6,810 nucleotides of DNA from Candidatus Parcubacteria bacterium (GCA_023264475.1 JAHFMA010000028.1:1-6810); one strand, 5' to 3'; shown: positions 1 through 5,419, numbered from the stretch's first letter. Program-made: numbers and translations. Notes: generated from the letters alone by a model not told the origin.

Positions 1-555
1 GGCAAGCGCATCGCTGTCAACAAAGAAGTCCTCAATGATGAGGTTTTGGCGAATCTTGGTGTGAAGAGGGAAGATCTGGTGGAGAAGAAGGCCGTCGAGG
101 TCGGTAATATCTTCACGCTCGGCACGCGCTTCTCGGAGCCGCTCGGACTCACTTTCAAGGACGCAGAAGGCAAATTGCACCCGGTCTTCATGGGCTCATA
201 CGGCATCGGTCCCGGGCGCGTCATGGGTACGATCGTCGAGACCCACTCCGATGACAAAGGCATCATTTGGCCCGAGGCGGTGGCGCCCTTCCATGTGCAT
301 TTGGTAGCTATATTCGATGCGGCCGGGACGGTCAAGAAGGCGGCCGATGAGCTCTATGAGAGCTTGATCAGGAAAGGTGTAGAAGTCCTCTACGACAATC
401 GTGAGGCCGGCGCCGGCGAGAAATTTGGCGATTCCGATCTGATCGGCATCCCACGTCGCTATGTTATATCCGAGAAGACCCTCAAGAATGGGGAAGTGGA
501 GGTCAAGGATCGCGCGACGGGGAAGGTGGAGATGAAAAAGGTCTCGACGCTCTAA
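1..555 (+). CDS. proS: Prolyl-tRNA synthetase, C-terminal part (5' end outside window)
   Basis: This is the end of a class II aminoacyl-tRNA synthetase that charges tRNA-Pro with proline in the cytoplasm. The frame is open from base 1 and stops with TAA at 553-555, so the start lies upstream; the TTG at 46 is internal. Class II motif 3 is visible as GSYGIGPGRVMGTIVE (about 190-240), with the motif 3 arginine in GPGR. It is followed by the ProRS signature GIIWPEAVAPF and then by the anticodon-binding (HGTP) domain, with LYDNREAGAGEKFGDSDLIG and IPRRYVISEK. The protein ends soon after that domain in VKDRATGKVEMKKV, which is the bacterial ProRS pattern without a long zinc-binding tail. Editing-domain status cannot be judged because the N-terminal two thirds are missing. 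No terminator with a downstream T-tract on the + strand follows the stop. Confidence 0.95.
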   Translation, partial: GKRIAVNKEVLNDEVLANLGVKREDLVEKKAVEVGNIFTLGTRFSEPLGLTFKDAEGKLHPVFMGSYGIGPGRVMGTIVETHSDDKGIIWPEAVAPFHVHLVAIFDAAGTVKKAADELYESLIRKGVEVLYDNREAGAGEKFGDSDLIGIPRRYVISEKTLKNGEVEVKDRATGKVEMKKVSTL

Positions 556-563
556 AATAAAAA

Positions 564-592
564 AGCCGCACCGATTTTGAGTTGGTGCGGCT
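564..592 (-). terminator. Intrinsic terminator for the - strand gene
   Basis: A perfect 9-bp stem (AGCCGCACC at 564-572 with GGTGCGGCT at 584-592) encloses an 11-nt loop. The T-tract is on the - strand: the A-rich run at 554-563 reads as TTTTTTATTTT just after the stem in - strand transcripts, whereas the + strand continues as GGCCGCTGG. It therefore fits as the terminator of the 706-1026 gene, about 114 nt past its stop. For proS transcripts it could only be a 3' hairpin. Confidence 0.75.
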
Positions 593-705
593 GGCCGCTG
601 GAATCTTTGGAAAAGAGGAGAGGTTCTTGTTCTGCCCTTGCCGCCGTGGCGGGAGGTGCAATTACCCTTTTATGAGCTTTGGCTCACCTTGTCTTCCTTG
701 GATCT

Positions 706-1026
706 TTAGCGATTACCTTGAGTTTGTGCTGCGGCAGCTTTCCTTTGGGCCCGCTTTTCTTCCTGCTCTTTTTCGTATTGAGCTACATCTTCACTGGTTA
801 TCGGTTTGAAGACGGCTTCGCGAAGCGGATCATAGATCGACTTCATGAAGGAAAGCAGCTTGTTTGGATCAATGCCGGCTTGCTTCGCGAGGCTAGCGAT
901 TTCTCGTCGAGAATCATTCGGCTTCTTTACAAAATAAAGCCCATGGTCCTTGATGTTGACAGTGAGAAGCTTGAGCGCGATTTGGCCCATTTCGGCTTCG
1001 TTTAATTCTGGCAGTTGACTGCTCAT
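706..1026 (-). CDS. Small soluble protein of unknown function (106 aa)
   Basis: I do not recognise this protein. It starts MSSQLPELNEAEMGQIALKL and is charged, with no signal peptide or membrane segment. Residues about 40-80 (SRREIASLAKQAGIDPNKLL and on) look helical and could form a small helix-turn-helix-like bundle, but no DNA-binding call is justified. The last 25 residues are a Glu/Lys/Gln/Ala-rich helical tail (YEKEQEEKRAQRKAAAAQ), perhaps a short coiled coil or disordered end. The - strand is chosen over two overlapping + strand frames for three reasons: the ATG has an AAAGGA Shine-Dalgarno site 7 nt upstream, a near-consensus promoter precedes it, and a terminator of matching direction follows it. 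It is transcribed divergently from mreB and convergently to proS as a single-gene unit. A regulatory role is possible but unsupported. Confidence 0.8.
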   Translation of the reverse strand: MSSQLPELNEAEMGQIALKLLTVNIKDHGLYFVKKPNDSRREIASLAKQAGIDPNKLLSFMKSIYDPLREAVFKPITSEDVAQYEKEQEEKRAQRKAAAAQTQGNR

Positions 1027-1033
1027 GACTTGG

Positions 1034-1039
1034 TCCTTT
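1034..1039 (-). promoter_or_regulatory. Shine-Dalgarno site of the 706-1026 gene
   Basis: The - strand reads AAAGGA, 7 nt before the ATG at 1026-1024. This is the clearest ribosome binding site in the window and it fixes the start of the small gene. The other genes show no comparable site. Confidence 0.7.
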
Positions 1040-1053
1040 CAATGTACTGACAC

Positions 1054-1071
1054 ACACGATGACCTTCGTGT
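1054..1071 (-). other. Hairpin in the 5' leader of the 706-1026 gene
   Basis: ACACGA and TCGTGT form a 6-bp perfect stem with a 6-nt loop. It lies within the roughly 70-nt leader predicted between the promoter at 1104-1132 and the start codon at 1026. A second weaker pairing (1071-1079 with 1090-1096, with a 2-nt bulge) abuts it. A regulatory role is only inference; hairpins of this size occur by chance. Confidence 0.3.
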
Positions 1072-1103
1072 AAGGGCAAACAAAAACGCTTGCTTACTTT
1101 GGT

Positions 1104-1132
1104 ATCATATCACTTTTTGGACACAATGTCAA
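1104..1132 (-). promoter_or_regulatory. Sigma70-type promoter for the 706-1026 gene
   Basis: On the - strand the -35 box is a perfect TTGACA (1132-1127). It is separated by exactly 17 nt from a -10 box TATGAT (1109-1104), which matches TATAAT at 5 of 6 positions. The predicted transcription start near 1097 leaves a leader of about 70 nt before the ATG at 1026. The site lies in the divergent mreB upstream region, so polymerase bound here could affect mreB transcription. Confidence 0.78.
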
Positions 1133-1168
1133 TTACTTGCATTTGCGCCTTTGTGGTAATGTTCCTCC

Positions 1169-2233
1169 ATGCTAAAAGAGTGGAAGAATAAGCTTTTTTC
1201 TCGCTTCTCGAACGATATCGGCATCGATCTCGGCACCGCCAATACCCTCGTCTATGTCCGCGGCAAGGGCATCGTGGTCAACGAGCCCTCGGTCGTCGCT
1301 GTGAACCAGAAGACCGGCCAGATCGTCGCCGTCGGCCAAGCCGCCAAAGAGATGCTCGGCCGCACTCCGGCCCACATCACCGCTGTCCGCCCGCTCGTCG
1401 ACGGAGTGATCTCTGACTTCGAGGTGACCGAAGAGATGCTCTCATACCTCATGAAGCGCGCCTCCGCTTATATGCCCAAGAAGCTCCTCGGCCCGCGCGT
1501 AGTGGTCGGCGTGCCTTCGGGCGTGACCAACGTCGAAGTCCGCGCGGTGCGCGACGCGACAAAGAATGCCGGCGCCCGCGAAGTCTACGTCATCGAACAG
1601 CCCATGGCTGGCGCCATCGGCATCCGCCTGCCCATCCATGACCCGGTCGGCTCGATGGTCATCGACATCGGAGGCGGCACTACGGACATCGCTATCATCT
1701 CGCTCGGCGGCGTGGTCCGTTCCAAGAACCTCAAGATCGCCGGCGATAGGCTCAATGCCGACATCGTCTCCTACATCCGCAACGAGTTCAAGATCCTGAT
1801 CGGCGAGACCACGGCCGAGCAGGTCAAGATCGCCGTTGGTGCCGTGGTGCCGGACGAGCCTCTGGAGACCACCATCCGCGGCCGCGACCTCATCGCCGGC
1901 CTGCCGCGCGAAGTGGTCATCACGGATTCCGACATCCGCGAGGCCATGAGCCAGTCTATCGAGACCCTAGTCGAAGCCGCCAAGGAGATCCTGGAGACCA
2001 CGCCGCCGGAGATCGTCTCCGACGTCATGCGCCGCGGCCTGCATCTGGTCGGCGGCGGCGCCCTCATCAAGGGCCTAGACGGCCTCTTGTCCGAAACCCT
2101 CAAATTGCCGGTCACGATCGCCGACGACCCGCTCACGGCCATCGCGCGCGGCGCTGGCATCGTCCTCGAAGACCTCGAACGCTACCGTTCGGTCCTCCTA
2201 GAAAGCGAAGATGATATATCTGCGTCCTCATAA
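1169..2233 (+). CDS. mreB: Rod shape-determining protein MreB
   Basis: MreB is the bacterial actin that forms membrane-bound ATP-dependent filaments and directs lateral cell-wall synthesis with MreC and MreD. The product is 354 aa, close to the usual 330-350. The actin-fold ATP site is complete: phosphate-1 loop NDIGIDLGTANTLVYV (residues 15-30), phosphate-2 loop MVIDIGGGTTDIAII (163-177), adenosine motif LVGGGALIKGLDGLL (293-307), and the typical VVVGVPSGVTNVE, VYVIEQPMAGAIG and EPLETTIRGRDL blocks. The N-terminal MLKEWKNKLFSRF could be a membrane-binding amphipathic helix. ATG at 1169 is the only reasonable start, because an in-frame TAA lies at 1157-1159 and homology begins at residue 15. 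There is no Shine-Dalgarno site upstream (GTTCCTCC precedes the ATG). A TGGTAATGT extended -10-like box ends 6 nt before the ATG, so the mRNA may be leaderless. It is the first gene of the mre operon. Confidence 0.97.
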   Translation: MLKEWKNKLFSRFSNDIGIDLGTANTLVYVRGKGIVVNEPSVVAVNQKTGQIVAVGQAAKEMLGRTPAHITAVRPLVDGVISDFEVTEEMLSYLMKRASAYMPKKLLGPRVVVGVPSGVTNVEVRAVRDATKNAGAREVYVIEQPMAGAIGIRLPIHDPVGSMVIDIGGGTTDIAIISLGGVVRSKNLKIAGDRLNADIVSYIRNEFKILIGETTAEQVKIAVGAVVPDEPLETTIRGRDLIAGLPREVVITDSDIREAMSQSIETLVEAAKEILETTPPEIVSDVMRRGLHLVGGGALIKGLDGLLSETLKLPVTIADDPLTAIARGAGIVLEDLERYRSVLLESEDDISASS

Positions 2234-3017
2234 AGGCGCCTCGCGCGTCATCAGGCTCTCGGCGACGGCAATCGTCGCGGTTCTCTTGCTCGTCGGTCTT
2301 ATCCAGTGGACGGCGCCACATTTCTTCCCAGGAATGTTCACGAGCATCGCGGCGCCATTCTGGCGCGCCCGCTTCTCGATCGAGAGCGGCTCACTGCGCT
2401 CGCCGTCCCAGCTCCTTTCCGAGAACGAGTCTCTGAAACGCGACCTCGCTGATCTGCGTGCTGTTTTCGCTAGCTCATCCGTTTCCGCGGTCTTGCAAGA
2501 GAACGCTGAGCTCAAGGCACAAGCCGGCCGCGCCAGCACGACTCCTCGTCTGCTGGCGGCCGTGCTGGCGCGACCCCCATTCGTGCCTTATGACGAATTG
2601 CTGATCGATGTCGGGACCGATGACGGTGTGAGCACGACCTCGCTCGTCTACGCCGCCGGTACTCTCATCGGCCGAGTCAGGGAAGCGCTTTCTGGAACTG
2701 CCAAAGTGGAGCTCTTCTCTTCTCCAGGGAATAGCTATCAAGTCCTGATCGGCCCGTCGCATGTTCCGGCCACGGCTATCGGTATGGGCGGCGGACAATT
2801 CCGCGCCGATGTGCCGCACGGCTCGACGGTGACTGCTGGCGACGTCGTACGCGATTCGGCCATAGGCAATGGGATCTTCGGCATGGTAGTCTCCGTCGCG
2901 ACAGATCCGGCCAATCCCTTCGACCGCGTGCTCTTCGCCCAGCCGGTCAACATATATGAGCTCCGTTGGGTCACCTTGGACAAACCGGTAGTGAAGACTG
3001 AAAACAAACGCCGATGA
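2211..3017 (+). CDS. mreC: Rod shape-determining protein MreC
   Basis: MreC is a single-pass inner-membrane protein whose external part scaffolds the elongation machinery, linking MreB and MreD to wall synthases. This 268-aa product has the expected order: a short basic cytoplasmic N-terminus, one transmembrane helix (about 15-33), a coiled-coil stretch (about 65-104, with SENESLKRDL and LQENAELKA), then the beta-rich MreC core (about 110-256). The core shows ELLIDVGTDDGVSTTSLVYA followed by GTLIGRV, the usual ID.G..DGV / G.IGRV pattern, and ends near FAQPVNIYELRWVTLDK. The ATG at 2211 overlaps the end of mreB by 23 nt, so translation is probably coupled; the region before it has only a weak purine-rich stretch (GAAAGCGAAG). 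The C-terminus is a short basic tail, VVKTENKRR. The fit to the family is good, although MreC sequences diverge strongly. Confidence 0.93.
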   Translation: MIYLRPHKGASRVIRLSATAIVAVLLLVGLIQWTAPHFFPGMFTSIAAPFWRARFSIESGSLRSPSQLLSENESLKRDLADLRAVFASSSVSAVLQENAELKAQAGRASTTPRLLAAVLARPPFVPYDELLIDVGTDDGVSTTSLVYAAGTLIGRVREALSGTAKVELFSSPGNSYQVLIGPSHVPATAIGMGGGQFRADVPHGSTVTAGDVVRDSAIGNGIFGMVVSVATDPANPFDRVLFAQPVNIYELRWVTLDKPVVKTENKRR

Positions 3018-3280
3018 ACCGCTCCATCGCATTCAGGATCTCTGCCGATATCCTTTTGGCTATATTCACGATCTTTGGGCTATGGTACTTCGCTTTGCCT
3101 ATCGGCATCGCTTGTCTCTGGATATTCCCGCGCTATGCGGAGCTCATGATTGCTGGGTTCGCCTATGACGCGCTCTTCGGTATGGGTTCTGGACTCGGCA
3201 TCTTTTCAGCTTATGCATGTACTGCGATATCGCTCGCCCTTACGGCATTGATCATCTCTGCCAAGGCGATGATGAGGTAA
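3014..3280 (+). CDS. Short MreD-like membrane protein
   Basis: This 88-aa, very hydrophobic protein sits in the mreD position. Its ATG overlaps the mreC stop as ATGA (3014-3017), so translation should be coupled. Hydrophobic segments lie at about 11-37 (possibly one long or two short helices), 41-56 and 61-83. The stretch AELMIAGFAYDALFGMGSGL followed by GIFSAYACT resembles the MreD pattern of a Gly-containing helix, an Asp, and then Gly/Ala helices. MreD is usually about 160 aa with five or six membrane helices, so this would be a reduced version, roughly half size. No frameshifted remainder is evident after the TAA at 3278-3280. The role as MreC partner is inferred from position, overlap and this weak pattern; it could instead be an unrelated small membrane protein. 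No Shine-Dalgarno site is visible, as expected for a coupled gene. Confidence 0.72.
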   Translation: MNRSIAFRISADILLAIFTIFGLWYFALPIGIACLWIFPRYAELMIAGFAYDALFGMGSGLGIFSAYACTAISLALTALIISAKAMMR

Positions 3281-3320
3281 TGATGCATTTTCCGTCATTT
3301 CGAAACTGTTAGTAAGTAGT

Positions 3321-3341
3321 CTGATATCCTGTGGATATCGG
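3321..3341 (+). other. Hairpin between the mre operon and the next gene
   Basis: GATATCC (3323-3329) and GGATATC (3333-3339) form a perfect 7-bp stem with a 3-nt loop. A T-G wobble and a C-G pair extend it. It lies 40 nt after the stop of the MreD-like gene. No T-tract follows, so it is not a standard intrinsic terminator. It may be a 3'-end stabilising hairpin, or an operator-like palindrome upstream of the 3381 gene; a TTGACG box (3346-3351) follows it closely. Confidence 0.35.
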
Positions 3342-3380
3342 TGCTTTGACGCTCATATATGGCCGTGCAATCATTCGGGC

Positions 3381-4034
3381 ATGAAAAACATCTTCATCAA
3401 GGTCGCCACATTATCCGCCGTCGCTGTTGCCGTTTGCTTCGCTGTTACGAACGCAGAGATCAATACTAATGTCGTCCTTATAAATACGCCTGAGTCGGTC
3501 GCCACAGCAGTCGCTTCCTCCACGCCCGCCCAAGCCGCTCTCCTGGTTCCCGTCGTGGCGAGCACCTGTCCGGCAGTCGTCGGCTTCATGAAGCTCGGCG
3601 CCGCGAACAAGCCGACCGAAGTCGCCAAGATGCAGTCTTTCCTCAAAGGCCAGGGATTAGAGGCGGCTGTCACAGGCATCTTCGATCAACAGACAGAGGA
3701 CGCTGTGCGCGCTTTCCAGCGCGCCCATATGAATGAAGTGATGGCTCCTTGGGGCGCCACGCGTCCTTCCGGCATCGTCTACATCACCACAGCCAAGATA
3801 GCCAACCGGATCGCTTGTGGTGCGCCGCTTACGCTCGATCCGACAGAGGTCTCGGTGATCGCCAGCTATCGTCAGGCTGCAGCCGCTGCAGAGAGCCAGC
3901 AAGCCGCTGTCGAAGCGACCGGCTCCGATGTGACGCAAAACAGCGCTTTCATGGACCAAGCCGCCGCGGCTGCGGACGCAGCCAACCCTTCGATTTTCGG
4001 CCGCTTCATGCGCTTCCTGCGCAACGCCTTCTAG
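3381..4034 (+). CDS. Secreted peptidoglycan-binding-like domain protein
   Basis: This is a 217-aa exported protein. Residues 1-25 form a signal peptide (Lys near the N-terminus, hydrophobic core LSAVAVAVCFAV), with likely signal peptidase I cleavage after TNA. A Thr/Ala/Val-rich linker follows to about residue 60. Residues about 63-147 are a PG_binding_1-like domain: FMKLGAANKPTEVAKMQSFL, then VTGIFDQQTEDAVRAFQRAH, then EVMAPWGATRPSGIVYITTA. Two cysteines, C63 and C147, bracket the domain and could form a disulfide. This Cys-flanked version with APWG and YITT is one I recall from many Parcubacteria surface proteins. The rest is Ala/Gln/Glu-rich helix (about 155-200) and a short basic, aromatic tail (FGRFMRFLRNAF) of unknown role. 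A likely function is binding cell wall or surface polymer; no catalytic domain is present. The start has no Shine-Dalgarno site. It is downstream of the mre genes but probably transcribed separately. Confidence 0.85.
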   Translation: MKNIFIKVATLSAVAVAVCFAVTNAEINTNVVLINTPESVATAVASSTPAQAALLVPVVASTCPAVVGFMKLGAANKPTEVAKMQSFLKGQGLEAAVTGIFDQQTEDAVRAFQRAHMNEVMAPWGATRPSGIVYITTAKIANRIACGAPLTLDPTEVSVIASYRQAAAAAESQQAAVEATGSDVTQNSAFMDQAAAAADAANPSIFGRFMRFLRNAF

Positions 4035-5306
4035 CTAGGACTGGCCCAATCTCTTGGTGCCTTGCGCCCGGATCTCGCCGGGCGCTTTTGTCGCATGAGC
4101 AGCGGTGCCGAAGGCTGCGGCCATGGCGATCATGAGGGCATTATCGCCGGAGATATGTCGTGAGGGCATGAAGATCGGGACAGCATGTCCGCGAGCGAGC
4201 TCTTCTAGCTCATGACGTAGAGCGGAATTGGCTGATACGCCGCCGCCGAGGATGATCGAGCGTGCGCCAGTCTCCTCTATGGCATCGCGGAGCTTGGAGA
4301 GCAAGGTCTCGATCACGGCAGATTGGAATTCTCTGGCGAGGCCTTTGGCCCAAGAAGGGTCGAGCCGGCCATCCGCATCCTTGGGAGCGCCACGCACGGC
4401 GTAGAGCACGGCGGTCTTGAGGCCGGAGAAGGAAAAATCTAGATCCTTGCTGGCGATCATCGGGCGGGGAAGTTTGAGGGGCGGCTCGATGCCCTCGGCG
4501 ATGGCCTGGGCGGCGAGCTCGGCGATATGAGGGCCGCCGGGATAGGGAAGTCCGAGGAGGCGCGCGGTCTTGTCATAGGCTTCGCCTACGGCGTCGTCCT
4601 TGGTGGAACCGATGACCTCATACTTGCCGAGCGCGTCTACGCGCACGAGCTCCGTATGCCCGCCGCTCACGAGCAAAGCGATGGCCGGCAGAGGCGCATC
4701 ATGGAACTCCTGCCAAGCGCCTCGGGCTACGTCCGAAGGGAGCAATGAGCCGATGATGTGGCCTTCCATATGATCGATGGGGATGATCGGGATCTGCCAG
4801 AGCGCGCCGAGCATCCGGGCGCATTCGATGCCGACCCAGAGCGCCGGTTCGAGGCCCGGGCCTTCGGTGACCGCTATCGCGTCGATCTTGGGTTTGTGGC
4901 GCAAGAAGTCCGCATGAGTGATCGCTTGCCACAGCTCGGGATTCTGACCTGATACTTCGGTACGGAATTGTTCTAGGGCCGGAATGGACAAGTCGCCTTC
5001 GCGAGCACCATCATTGAGATGTCCTTCTGATTCCGCGGTACCTGCCTCCGGCAATGCTCGCTCCGGCGACTTGTCCATTCCGGCCCCTTCAAGCAACTTG
5101 TGCAATAACGGGATGATATTCTTGCCGTGCTCTCTCTTCGCCAAGTTCGGATAGACGCCGCCATAAGCGCTATGGAGCTCCGCTTGAGAGTGGACCAACG
5201 AGTCGATGACACGGCATTCAAGCTTGCCATTATCGCTCGAGCGCGTCTCGATCAGCGCGAGCGCCGTCTCGTCGCAAGAGGTCTCGATCCCTAGGATTGT
5301 CGTCAT
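4035..5306 (-). CDS. tsaD: tRNA N6-threonylcarbamoyladenosine transferase TsaD
   Basis: TsaD transfers the threonylcarbamoyl group from threonylcarbamoyl-AMP to A37 of ANN-decoding tRNAs, working with TsaB and TsaE. The ASKHA-fold motifs are present: ILGIETSCDETALA (4-17), IDHMEGH with metal ligands H179 and H183, ALLVSGGHTEL (210-220), GEAYDKTARLLGLPYPGGP (241-259), FSFSGLKTA (291-299), GGGVSAN (354-360) and SGDNA with metal ligand D388. The ATG at 5306 is chosen because homology begins there; an in-frame TTG at 5342 would add 12 unconserved residues. No Shine-Dalgarno site is seen. At 423 aa it is about 80 longer than E. coli TsaD. Much of the excess is between residues 75 and 138, of which 75-110 are encoded by a palindromic insert (4976-5086), and some is a short extension. 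The catalytic residues are intact, so it should be functional. The last codons overlap a + strand terminator. Confidence 0.95.
   Translation of the reverse strand: MTTILGIETSCDETALALIETRSSDNGKLECRVIDSLVHSQAELHSAYGGVYPNLAKREHGKNIIPLLHKLLEGAGMDKSPERALPEAGTAESEGHLNDGAREGDLSIPALEQFRTEVSGQNPELWQAITHADFLRHKPKIDAIAVTEGPGLEPALWVGIECARMLGALWQIPIIPIDHMEGHIIGSLLPSDVARGAWQEFHDAPLPAIALLVSGGHTELVRVDALGKYEVIGSTKDDAVGEAYDKTARLLGLPYPGGPHIAELAAQAIAEGIEPPLKLPRPMIASKDLDFSFSGLKTAVLYAVRGAPKDADGRLDPSWAKGLAREFQSAVIETLLSKLRDAIEETGARSIILGGGVSANSALRHELEELARGHAVPIFMPSRHISGDNALMIAMAAAFGTAAHATKAPGEIRAQGTKRLGQS
4064..4089 (+). terminator. Intrinsic terminator of the 3381-4034 gene, inside tsaD
   Basis: GCGCCCGG (4064-4071) and CCGGGCGC (4078-4085) make a perfect GC-rich 8-bp stem with a 6-nt loop, followed by TTTT (4086-4089) and GTCG. 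It starts 29 nt after the stop of the + strand gene and so fits as its terminator, with a rather short T-tract. On the opposite strand the same bases encode TsaD residues around KAPGEIRAQ. The tsaD strand has no T-tract after the stem. Confidence 0.6.
4976..5086. repeat. In-frame palindromic element within tsaD
   Basis: Arms 4976-4997 and 5065-5086 are perfect 22-bp inverted repeats. After a 3-nt mismatch, a further 7 bp pair (5001-5007, GCGAGCA, with 5055-5061), giving 32-nt arms with 29 matches around a 47-nt centre. Beyond the arms, weaker complementarity seems to continue with a 2-nt offset (4968-4975 against 5087-5096). The arm-to-arm length is 111 bp, exactly 37 codons, and it lies in frame in tsaD between G74 and L111. 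In E. coli TsaD the helix ending here joins the next strand through a short linker. The arrangement resembles Rickettsia palindromic elements in principle; there is no evidence of sequence relation. A DNA-amplification chimera is an alternative explanation. Confidence 0.85.
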
Positions 5307-5342
5307 GTTAGATATATTGAGGTGGCTTGACTTTTCTTGCAA

Positions 5343-5372
5343 TTGGTATTACTGTGCCAAGGTCAGTATATT
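5343..5372 (+). promoter_or_regulatory. Candidate promoter of the 5420-5776 gene
   Basis: A -35-like TTGGTA (5343-5348, 4 of 6) is followed after 18 nt by TATATT (5367-5372, 5 of 6). Transcription would start near 5379 and give a leader of about 40 nt. A TTGACT box lies further upstream (5327-5332) but has no good -10 at the right spacing. The promoter lies in the 113-nt region shared with the divergent tsaD gene, whose own promoter I cannot place. Confidence 0.4.
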
Positions 5373-5405
5373 AAAGGATAACTCATTAAAGGGCTTATTA
5401 AAAGG
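5370..5405 (+). repeat. Three ATTAAA(A)GG direct repeats before the 5420 gene
   Basis: ATTAAAGG occurs at 5370-5377 and 5385-5392, and ATTAAAAGG at 5397-5405. Starts are 15 and 12 nt apart, in an AT-rich leader. The first copy overlaps the candidate -10 box. They could be regulator sites or chance repeats of AT-rich sequence. The last AAAGG is 14 nt before the ATG, farther than a usual Shine-Dalgarno spacing. Confidence 0.45.
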
Positions 5406-5419
5406 CTTTTTAGCATATT

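Noticed and set aside
636..690. Short hairpins (CCGCC/GGCGG, and TGAGC/GCTCA at 673-686) in the gap after proS
   Set aside because: The stems are only 5 bp and lack T-tracts; the - strand has no ATG-initiated frame in 593-705. I see nothing convincing besides the terminator at 564-592.
582..1005. Two overlapping + strand frames (582-809 and 679-1005), Cys/Leu/Phe-rich
   Set aside because: They are antisense to the 706-1026 gene, which has a promoter, Shine-Dalgarno site, terminator and ordinary soluble composition. The + strand frames lack these and have skewed composition.
1771..2160. 129-aa - strand frame opposite mreB
   Set aside because: Ser/Arg/Met/Pro-rich antisense shadow of a strongly conserved gene.
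3968..3983. GGCTGC / GCAGCC hairpin near the end of the 3381 gene, as a possible tsaD terminator
   Set aside because: There is no T-tract on the - strand after it, and it arises from Ala-rich codons.
3749..4135. 128-aa + strand frame running across the end of the 3381 gene into tsaD
   Set aside because: It is Arg/Ser/Cys-rich and lies out of frame over two well-supported genes; a GC-driven shadow.
5307..5342. TTG at 5342 as the start of tsaD
   Set aside because: It adds 12 residues with no family match and has no Shine-Dalgarno site. The conserved TsaD start follows the ATG at 5306.
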